From assembly GCA_946811185.2 (NCBI GenBank), contig OX328107.1:27921587-27985586 (forward strand): a stretch of DNA of 64,000 nucleotides, given 5' to 3'. Below are positions 24,520 to 32,765 of this stretch, in pieces. The notes below the pieces were generated by a model. It was not told the DNA's origin. It made no database searches and saw only the letters and a list, made by a program, of their open reading frames with translations. The stretch comes from Hippopus hippopus (taxonomy: Eukaryota; Mollusca; Bivalvia; Cardiida; Cardiidae). The position numbers were made by a program, and so were the translations under genes. Each line of letters begins with the position of its first letter. The first letter of the stretch is position 1.

Positions 24520-26345
24520 TATAGGGATCTGTCAGGCCTGATCACTGAGTTGGACTTAGTTTTTCGCCCTATGAATGATTTTCTCTCTTTCTAAAAGCCT
24601 GATCATTGAGTTGGACTTAGTTTTTTCTTAACCTATGTATGATTTCTCTTTTCTAAAAGGAATTTATCCCTATATCACTGAGTTGGACTTAGTTTTTTTC
24701 ACCCTATGAATGAATTTTCTTTCTAAATGTCTGGACATTGAGTTGGACTTAGTCTTTTTTCTGCATCTATGAATGATTTTTTCTTTTCTAAAAGGAATTT
24801 GTCCCTATATCACTGAGTTGGACTTAGACTCTTTTCTACATCTATGAATGAATTCTCTTTTCTAAATGCCTAATCATTGAGTTGAATATAGACTTTTTTT
24901 TACCCTATGAATGATTTTCTTTCTAAAAGCCTGACCACTGAGTTGGACTTAGTCTTTTTTCTGCATCTATGAATGATTTTTTCTCTCTAAAAGGAATTTG
25001 TCCCTATATCACTGAGTTGGACTTAGACTTTTTTCTACATCTATGAATGAATTCTCTTTTCTAAATGCCTGGACATTGAGTTGAACATAGACTTTTTTTT
25101 ACCCTATGAATGATTTTCTTTCTAAAAGCCTGATCACTGAGTTGGACTTAGTCTTTTTTCTACATCTCTATGGATGATTTCTCTAAAAGACTGAGCACTG
25201 GGTTGGACTTAGACTTTTTTCATTCTATGAATGATTTCTCTTTTCTAAAAGGAATTTGTCCCTATATCACTGAGTTGGACTTAGTCTTTTTCTGCAATTA
25301 TGGATGATTTCTCTTTCTAAATGCCTGGACATTGAGTTGAACATAGACTTTTTTTACCCTATGAATGATTTTCTTTCTAAAAGCCTGACCACTGAGTTGG
25401 ACTTAGACTTTTTTCTTATCTATGAATGATTTTTTCTCTCTAAAAGGAATTTGTCCCTATATCAGTGAGTTGGACTTAGACTTTTTTCTTATCTATGGAT
25501 GATTTCTTCTCTCTAAATGTTTGGCCATTGAGTTGAACTTAGCTTTTTTCATCCTATGAATGATTTTTCTCTCTAAAAGGAATTTGTCCCTATATCAGTG
25601 AGTTGGACTTAGTTTTTTCACCTATGAATGAATTCTCTTTTCTAATTGCCTAATCATTGAGTTGAACTTAGACTTTTTTACCCTATGATTGATTTTCTCT
25701 CTTTCTAAAAGCCTGACCATTGAGTTGGACTTAGTTTTTTCACCCTATGGATGATTTTTCTCTCTAAAAGACTGACTATTGAGTTGGACTTAGACTTTTT
25801 TCTGCATCTATGAATGATTTCTCTAAAAGACTGAGCGCTGAGTTGGACTTAGTCTTTTTTCTGCATCTATGGATGATTTTTCTTTTCTAAAAGGAATTTG
25901 TCCCTATATCACTGAGTTGGACTTAGACTTTTTTCTACATCTATGAATGAATTCTCTTTTCTAAATGCCTAACCATTGAGTTGAACATAGACTTTTTTTT
26001 ACCCTATGAATGATTTTCCTTCTAAAAGCCTGACCACTGAGTTGGACTTAGTCTTTTTTCTGCATCTATGAATGATTTTTTCTCTCTAAAAGGAATTTGT
26101 CCCTATATCACTGAGTTGGACTTAGACTTTTTTCTACATCTATGAATGAATTCTCTTTTCTAAATGCCTAACCATTGAGTTGAACATAGACTTTTTTTAC
26201 CCTATGAATGAATTCTCTTTTCTAAAAGGAATTTGTCCCTATATCACTGAGTTGGACTTAGTCTTTCTGATTTTTTTCTGCATCTATGAATGAATTTTCT
26301 CTCTAAAAGCCTGAGCACTGAGTTGGACTTAGACTTTTTCTGAGT
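24520..26345. repeat. Subterminal higher-order repeat array, left arm
   Basis: About 28 units of 60-70 bp each contain (C/A)(A/T)TGAGTTG(G/A)AC followed by a T-run, a TATGAATGA segment and TCTAAA. Three unit types alternate: one after AAAGCCTG, one with GGAATTTGTCCCTATATCAC, and one with TTGAGTTGAACATAGAC, making a ~190-bp higher-order period. No coding frame is kept. Confidence 0.88.
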
Positions 26346-26349
26346 TTTT

Positions 26350-26935
26350 TACTCTTCGGAGTGTAACTCTTCTAAAAGAAGTTTGACAATTTGAAGAAAG
26401 ATAGAACTTTCATGGTAATGGTTAGTCCTGAAAAGGACTGTTGGGTTAGCTCTGAAAAGAGCTGTGACAATTTGAAGAAATGACAACTTGAAGATAGAAC
26501 TTTCGTCTGACAGCTTGAAGATAGAACTTTCTTCTGATAGCTTGAAGGTAGAACTTTCGTCTGACAACTTGAAAATAGATCTTTCGTCTGTCCTCTTGAA
26601 GATAGAACTTTCGTGGTAGATGCTTAGTCCTGAAAAGGACTGTTGGGTTAGCTCTGAAAAGAGCTGTGACAATTTGAAGAAATGACAACTTGAAGATAGA
26701 ACTTTCTTCTGATAGCTTGAAGGTAGAACTTTCGTCTGACAATTTGAAGAAATGACAATTTGAAGATAGAACTTTCGTCTAATAGCTTGAAGGTAGAACT
26801 TTCGTCTGACAATTTGAAGAAATGACAATTTGAAAAAAAGATAGAACTTACGTCTGACAATTTGAAGAAAGGTAGAACTTTCGTGGTAGATGGTTAGCCC
26901 TGAAAAGGGCTGTTAGGGTGTCCCTAAAAGGGACC
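26350..26935. repeat. 26-bp-type repeat array, left arm
   Basis: Repeats of GACAACTTGAAGATAGAACT and TTCGTCTGAC alternate with blocks TCCTGAAAAGGACTGTTGGG that are themselves small hairpins. ORFs here (98 and 159 codons, minus) are translations of the repeat. Confidence 0.88.
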
Positions 26936-27212
26936 TGGTTTTGGAGGTTGTGTTTTTTCGTCTCACGTTGTTTTTTTCCACTTCTAATGACAGCATCCGA
27001 AATTCGCTTGGCAAATGGGGCATGTTTCAACTCTTTTTTCTGATTACCATTGCTCCATTACCGAAAGTAATCTTCCTCCCAAATTCGATATCAACCAAAA
27101 TGACATCCGGTGTTGTCTTTAAAAATAGATGAACTAATCTTTCGCTGAGATCTTTGTATGGCTATGTTATAGTTGTAGTTGTTTTTGTTCCTCCTCTCCT
27201 ACGAAATGAGTG

Positions 27213-27985
27213 CTAAAAGCCTGAGCACTGAGTTGGACTTAGACTTTTTTCTGAGTTTTTTTTACTCTCTGGAGTGTAACTCTTCTGAGAGAAAAGAAGA
27301 TTGCCAATAGAAAATGTGTCATTTTTTGGCCGTTACCTAGCCTTTAATTGCAAATATCCTACATCACTGAGTTGGACTTAGACTTTTTTCTGAGTTTTTT
27401 ACTCTTTGGAGTGTAACTCTTCTGAGAGAAAAGAAGATTGACAATAGAAAATGTGTCATTTTTTGTCCGTTACCTAGCCTTTAATTGCAAATATCCTACA
27501 TCACTGAGTTGAACTTAGTTTTTCTGATTTTTTTCTGCATCTATGGATGAATTTTCTCTCTAAAAGTCTGAGCACTGAGTTGGACTTAGACTTTTTCTGA
27601 GTTTTTTTTTTTTTTTTACTCTTCGGAGTGTAACTCTTCTAAAAGAAAGAAGTTTGACAATTTGAAGAAATGACAATTTGAAGATAGAACTTTCGTGGTA
27701 AATGGTTAGTCCTGAAAAGGACTGTTGGGTTAGCTCTGAAAAGAACTGTTGGGTTAGCCCTGAAAAGGGCTGTTTTGTTTTGGAGGCTGTGTTTTTTCGT
27801 CTCACGTTGTTTTTTCCACTTCTAATGACAGCATCCGAAATTCGCTTGGCAAATGGGGCATGCTTCAACTCTTTTTCTGATTACCATTGCTCCATTACCG
27901 AACTAATCTTTCGCCGAGATCTTTGTATGGCTGTGTTATACGTTGTAGTTGGTTTTGTTCCTCCTCTCCTACGAAATGAGTGTTT
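27213..27985. repeat. ~770-bp duplication present only in the left arm
   Basis: After CTACGAAATGAGTG at 27,199-27,212 the sequence restarts with GCCTGAGCACTGAGTTGG, repeats material of 26,315-27,212 in shorter form, and returns to CTACGAAATGAGTG near 27,980. The right arm passes straight through this point near 32,590. Within it a 140-bp piece (27,220-27,360) is itself repeated at 27,364-27,500. Confidence 0.8.
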
Positions 27986-28137
27986 AGTTGTAATAACTGT
28001 TGACCTGCATTTAGATATTCTTGGAGAGCCTCGCGTAGTTGATAATTTATCTCCTCCATATTGATACTGCTTCCGAATATTGATACTGCTTCCGAATATT
28101 GATACCGCTTTCGAAGTGTTCGTTCGCTGAGTGTCAA
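27895..28137 (-). pseudogene. Relic of a small Polinton gene (left arm copy)
   Basis: The reading frame from the ATG at 28,059 gives MEEINYQLREALQEYLNAG and then an acidic, Gln-rich stretch, ending at a stop created where about 75 bp present in the right arm are missing. Upstream on the minus strand, 28,175-28,169 is TATAAAA. Beyond the break the frame would lead toward a Cys-x2-Cys segment (CPICQ) in the duplicated copy near 27,850, hinting at a short zinc-binding end, but this is not intact anywhere. I cannot name the protein. Confidence 0.4.
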
Positions 28138-28164
28138 AAAATGATGAATGTATGGAAATAACGC

Positions 28165-28355
28165 TGGGTTTTATACGTTTAAGGAGGATTGAAATTTTTA
28201 AAGAGCGCGGACCTGACGGGAAACACCAGGATTGTAGTGTGTGACACTGAGTTAGGAGTGGTAAAAACAGCATGAAACGCCGACGTGGGAAAAACATAGG
28301 AAAAAATGACGTCATGAGTCAATCAGTTCAATCCTCCTGTAAAGCTATAAAACCC
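28165..28355. promoter_or_regulatory. Divergent promoter pair in the Polinton
   Basis: Minus strand: CAATCCTCCTTAAACG, TATAAAA (28,175-28,169), then CCCAGCG. Plus strand: CAATCCTCCTGTAAAGC, TATAAAA (28,346-28,352), then CCCAGCG. The same word order facing away from a common centre marks a two-way promoter. A diverged third copy faces inward from the right arm: CAATCCACAGTAAACG with TATAAAG at 32,407-32,413. Confidence 0.7.
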
Positions 28356-28391
28356 AGCGATATTTTTACATAAAATCATATTTGTTCCAGT

Positions 28392-28601
28392 ATGGTTCGA
28401 ATTCTTGTCTACCCCCACTGCGCAAGCAGATGTCTGATAGAGTGTGGGAAATGTTTTGCCATACTTTTTTTACCCTTGTGTTTTGTTGATTTGCAAAAGA
28501 AACAGTTCTTTGTTACTCGTTTTTTTCTTCTTTTCGTTGTTTTGCTTTTTTCTCCTCTTCAAGATCCAAAGTTTGTTGTTTTCTTAGATTATCGTTTGTA
28601 G
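28392..28601 (+). pseudogene. Short ORF behind the plus-facing Polinton promoter
   Basis: The ATG lies 40 bp after the TATA box and opens MVRILVYPHCASRCLIECG with three early cysteines, then becomes T-rich and hydrophobic before a stop. Position suggests the start of an element gene whose body is gone. The product is unknown. Confidence 0.25.
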
Positions 28602-28947
28602 ATATTTTTTTCTCTGCCTGTTCTGTTATTTTGCAGATTTTTGAATCGGTGATATCCGTTGTGTCGGACTGCATGTCTACGGTCTGATTTTCAACCGGTG
28701 ATATTGTAGTCTGTAGTGAACTTGTTTTCCATGTATTTTCGTTGTAGAATGAATTTAGTGTCCCGACGAATTTCGTATGTTGGAGATCGACAACGTTGTA
28801 AAACGATGGTGAAATTTCGATGTCATGACTGTGTGGGTTCACGTAGACAAAAAAACAAATGTTCCTGTCTGATTTTCTTTTTTGGACAATTTCTGGACCA
28901 ATGTCCTGCTTCGTTGCACGTAAAACAAATATTTGTTCTCTCACCAT
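28513..28947 (-). CDS. Uncharacterised Polinton ORF, 144 codons
   Basis: Starts MVREQIFVLRATKQDIG, has a middle rich in Ser/Thr/Asn, and ends in a strongly charged tail DLEEEKKAKQRKEEKNE, which looks like a nuclear or nucleic-acid-binding tail. A minus-facing TATAAATAG lies near 29,080-29,090, about 140 bp upstream, in the repeated promoter block. Polintons carry several small proteins of unknown function, and this may be one. The opposite strand has an overlapping 87-codon frame (28,716-28,979) that is less convincing. Confidence 0.35.
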   Translation of the reverse strand: MVREQIFVLRATKQDIGPEIVQKRKSDRNICFFVYVNPHSHDIEISPSFYNVVDLQHTKFVGTLNSFYNENTWKTSSLQTTISPVENQTVDMQSDTTDITDSKICKITEQAEKKISTNDNLRKQQTLDLEEEKKAKQRKEEKNE

Positions 28948-29005
28948 TCATCCGATATCGTTTGTCGAGCGTCGCTTGATCTAAAACTCTGTAGCTGATA
29001 GTACA

Positions 29006-29171
29006 GCGTATAGAGCTATTTATAAAAAAATACGCTTCACTACTAGACGCTGACGTAGTGTACCTCTACCCAATGGTCTATTTATAGCAACAGACGCTAA
29101 CATATTGTGATTTAACCCCTTGTCACACTAAACGGCGTTTCCACTGAGTTGTCACGGTGTTGTTTAAGTTC
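29006..29171. promoter_or_regulatory. Repeated two-way promoter block, copy 1
   Basis: Carries CTATTTATAAAAAAATACGC facing right and CTATAAATAGACC facing left. The same ~165-bp block recurs at 29,899-30,059. Copy 1 precedes the displaced polymerase fragment; copy 2 precedes the polymerase N-terminal part. Confidence 0.65.
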
Positions 29172-29634
29172 CCAGACTGCCAAGAGATCGCAGGAAAAAT
29201 GCGAAGCTCCCGTGGCCTATTATCGCGTTCCTGATGTTGATGAAAAAAAAAGCAAGAAGGAAATCAAGTACATTGATATCTGTTCTCTGTACCCTTATGT
29301 TTGTAAACACAAATCCTATCCTGTAGGTCAGCCAGAAATTTTGTCTGCTGAGAATATTGACATGAACAATATTCGACAATATGAGGGCTTAATCAAATGC
29401 AAAGTTTTGCCTCCAACTGATTTGTTTCACCCCGTTCTTCCAGTTCACTGTAACAACAAAATGATGTTTCCACTCTGTATGAAATGTGCAGAAGAAAGTT
29501 CAAGTATTTGTAGCCATGGTGAAGAAAAGAGGGCTTTGGTCGGAACTTGGGTTACTTTTGAATTATTCAAGGCTCTTGACTGCGGTTATCAATTATTGCA
29601 AAGTAAAAAAGTTAAAAGTAGAAAAAGTCAATAG
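29149..29634 (+). pseudogene. DNA polymerase B fragment (motif A region), displaced
   Basis: Contains YIDICSLYPYVCKHKSYPVG, the palm motif A (DxxSLYP) of protein-primed family B polymerases as found in Polintons, followed by a Cys/His-containing insert (CMKCAEESSSIC) and WVTFELFKALDCGY. In an intact gene this region comes after the exonuclease domain, but here it lies upstream of the N-terminal part at 30,129. The last ~187 bp (29,415-29,601) are duplicated at 31,555-31,741. The frame ends in unrelated sequence. Confidence 0.8.
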
Positions 29635-29898
29635 TCTCTCTTATATAGGTCTAGATCTACATGCAGTGAGGAAATATTCCCGTAAAATGGTCTTTACAAG
29701 TGTGTGAACCAATAATTATTCCAAGTTATTTTTCTTGACATAAATTAACGAAAGTGTCAAGGAACTGTCTTTCTTTTGTTAAGGAAATCAGGGATATTCA
29801 CCCTATTTCACATGTACAAATCTACGAAAGAAAAAAAAATGCTTTCTACTTTTGACAACGCTCAAAATTCGAACTCACACCTTTTTTATATTAGTTAA

Positions 29899-30059
29899 GC
29901 GTATAGAGGTATTTATAAAAAAAGCTTTACTAGACGCTGACGTAGTGTACCTCTGCCCAATGGTCTATTTATAGCAACAGACGCTAACATATTGTGATCT
30001 AAGCCCCTGTCACTCTAAACGGCGTTTCCACCGAGTTGACACGGTGTTGTTTAAGTTCA
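29899..30059. promoter_or_regulatory. Repeated two-way promoter block, copy 2
   Basis: About 90% identical by eye to 29,006-29,171, including both TATA-like words and AACGGCGTTTCCAC. It sits just upstream of the polymerase N-terminal frame and is the likely original promoter. Confidence 0.65.
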
Positions 30060-30128
30060 CAGAGTACCAACAAAGGTTTTCGTTTTGATTTCTGAACAAT
30101 AGATTGAAATGCTCAAATCAAAGTTTTT

Positions 30129-31945
30129 TTGCCCAGAAGAAAAAATCCATTATTCAAATTGGCAATCATGACCAACTATGTTTTGCAAGAGCCGTTGTTG
30201 TGGGAATTTGCTACTGTGAACGTGAAAACACCGGGGCATGGAATAGAAAAATGGGATCGTATTAGTCGTTCAAACCGCCCTCTTCAAAAGACTGAAGCTG
30301 AGAAATTGTTGAATGAAGCTGGAGTTTCACCAACACAACCTGTAGGAATTGACGAATACAAAAAAATTCAAGCATTCTTGTATGAAAAAGGCTATGTCAT
30401 TAAAGTTCATCAACAGCATTCAAAAGTGGAAAAAAATATTTGAACATCCAGAAGTGAAAACCAATAATAAGATCATACATTTGTAGTTTCATCAAAACCA
30501 TTATGACTACATCAAATCTATCAAAGGTTTTTTTTGTTGTGGATATTATTGTGAGTTCTGTGATGTGGGTTACTCTCACCGGGAAAGTCATGCTTGTTCA
30601 ATTATCTGCAAAGGTTGTTACCGCAAAGGAAAATGTCCATCAGATTCAAAAGAATATGTTTGCAGTTATTACAGTAGACGATTTTTTAGTGCTGAATGCT
30701 TTGAAAATCACAGAATTGTTCAAGGTAGAGAAAAGAAATCCATTTGTGAATTAGTGAAACTCTGTTCAAAATGTGGTGTGCAATATCTTGTCAGAAAGAA
30801 AAATCATGTTTGCAAGGAAAGAAAAGGTGTCATATCTGTAAGAAAATTGTTAACTTTTTTTATTGATGCTATATTCAGACTTACCAAAGTAAGTTGAACC
30901 ATGACAGCGATGACGAGACGAGTTCTTCTGTAGTCAAAAAACCACAGTTTATTTTCTTTTGATTTTGAATGCAAACAAGACACAGGTGTACACATCCCGA
31001 ATTATTGTATTGCACACAGAGCATGTGATGAATGTATCGATAAATCACTTGATTTTCATTGTTCTACATGCAGTGAATTTGAAGAGGGTAGGGAAGTTAT
31101 TTTTCAAGGTGAAGAAACTTTGAGTCAATTTTTGCAAGTGGCTCTTTTCAAAACATCATAAAGGAGTCACGGCTATTGCCCATAATTTCAAAGGTTATGA
31201 CGGTCAGTTCATTCTTGGCTATATTGTCAAAGTTGGGTTAAAACTTCCAAAATTGATCATGAATGGAAACAATATTTTGAAGTTAGAACTGAATGGTGTA
31301 CGTCTGGTCGATTCTTTCAATTTCATGAGCTTTGGTTTGGCAAAATTTCCAGCCATATTTGGTCTTCAAGAAAATAAAAAAGGTTACTTTCCTCACTGGG
31401 CAAATACAGATGAATTTTGGAGTTACATTGGACCTTACTTGGATATGTCTTATTACAAACCCGACTCAATATCTGAAGAGGTTAGGTCAAAATTCATAGT
31501 TTGGTATAATGACAAAGTTCAAAAGGCTGAGGAATTCAATTTTCAGAAGGAGATAACTGATTTGTTTCACCCCGTTCTCCCAGTTCACTGTAACAACAAA
31601 ATGATGTTTCCACTCTGTATGAAATGTGCAGAAGAAAGTTCAAGCATTTGTAGGCATGGTAAAGAAGAGAGGGCTTTGCTCGGAACTTGCGTTACTTTTG
31701 AATTATTCAAGGCTCTTGACTGCGGTTATCGATTATTGCAAGTGTATGAAATTTGGCATTTCAATTCTGTGTCAGATCAGTTCTTTAAACGTTATGTGGA
31801 CAATTTCTTTGAAAATTAAGCAAGAAACCTGTGGTTATCCAGATCGGTGTCAATCAGACTCAGAAAGAGCAATTGCACAAAGACATTACGGAATATGAAG
31901 GCAAATGTGAAACTCGTGGTGTTTGTGAATTTGCATTGTAAAAAA
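30129..31945 (+). pseudogene. polB: Protein-primed DNA polymerase B, broken
   Basis: Successive frames give the parts of a Polinton polymerase in order. First is an N-terminal segment (30,129-30,443). Next is a Cys/His-rich region with SHRESHAC and CKGCYRKGKC (about 30,560-30,830). Exonuclease motif I, DFEC, follows near 30,955, interrupted by one extra T. Motif II, HNFKGYDGQFIL, and motif III, DSFNFMSFGLAKF, lie in 31,150-31,360. After residues like NDKVQKAEEF the frame jumps at 31,553 into the post-motif-A segment, skipping motif A itself. It then stops soon after YVDNFF. Palm motifs B and C are absent. At least three frameshifts and one deletion rule out function. Confidence 0.85.
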
Positions 31946-32240
31946 TTTGTTATATACTGTTTTGCGAATAATTCATTGTAAATAATTCATTGCAAAAAAA
32001 TATTTCAGTGTGAATTTTTTTTCATTGTTAAGAAATTTTTTTCAGTGTGATTTTTTCATTGTCAAGAATTTTTTTATGATGCTTTTGCAAAAAAAATGTT
32101 TCCTTGCGAATTTTTTTCATTGCCAAGAAATTTTTTTCATTGTCAAGAAATTTTTTTATGATGCTTTGCAAAAAAATGTTTCATTGTTTAGTTCTGTTCA
32201 GTAAATAAAAGTTCAATAAATAAAAGTTCAAAAACAATAG
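31925..32240. repeat. AT-rich short repeats
   Basis: Several imperfect copies of TTTTTTTCATTGTCAAGAAA and ATGATGCTTTGCAAAAAAAT, then AGTAAATAAAAGTTCAATAA twice. No coding. Confidence 0.7.
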
Positions 32241-32469
32241 ATCTCTTCATTCTGTTTTTGCCCCAAAGACTTGTTCTGTCTACATTTTTTCCATACACCG
32301 TCTCATAACTTTTTTGCTATATTAGCATGAAACGTAGCATGGAAAAAAATGTATGGGCTTTCTGCCAGATCCGAGCTCTTTAAAAAATTTCAATCCACAG
32401 TAAACGTATAAAGCTCGACGTTATTTTCATACATTCACCATTTTTGGCTCTCAGCTAACGATCACTTCG

Positions 32470-32765
32470 AAAGCAGTATCAATATTCGGAAGCAGTATCA
32501 ATATGGAGGAGATAAAATTATCAACTATGTGAGACTCTCCAAGAATATCTAAATGCAGGTCAATAGTTATTACAACTAAACACTCATTTCGTAGGAGAGG
32601 AGGAACAAAAACAACTACAACTATAACACAGCCATACAAAGATCTCAGCGAAAGATTAGTTCAACTATTTTTAAAGACAACACCGGATGTCATTTTGGTT
32701 GATATCGAATTTGGGAGGAAGATTACTTTCGGTAATGGAGCAATGGTAATCAGAAAAAAGAGTTG
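32470..32765 (+). pseudogene. Relic of a small Polinton gene (right arm copy)
   Basis: Mirror of the left-arm relic: ATGGAGGAGATAAAATTATC near 32,502 begins the same frame but shifts early. The later part (QPYKDLSERLVQLFLKTTPD onward) is better preserved here than on the left and ends at a stop near 32,765. The TATAAAG at 32,407-32,413 is its likely promoter. Product unknown. Confidence 0.4.

Larger units (their letters stand above)
24161..27212 (+). repeat. Left terminal inverted repeat of the Polinton
   Basis: Reads inward as a unique ~360-bp end, then a 60-70-bp repeat array, then a 26-bp-type repeat array, then the 3' part of a small gene relic. Every part has its mirror copy in 32,590-35,637. 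The arm is followed by a ~770-bp local duplication that the right arm lacks. Confidence 0.9.

Noticed and set aside
24520..26345. CRISPR-like or coding repeat in the Polinton arm
   Set aside because: The intervals between conserved words are themselves repeated in a fixed order, and no reading frame is kept.
26349..26828. 159-codon minus ORF and its mirror at 32,965-33,444
   Set aside because: Both are the same 26-bp-type tandem repeat in the Polinton arms.
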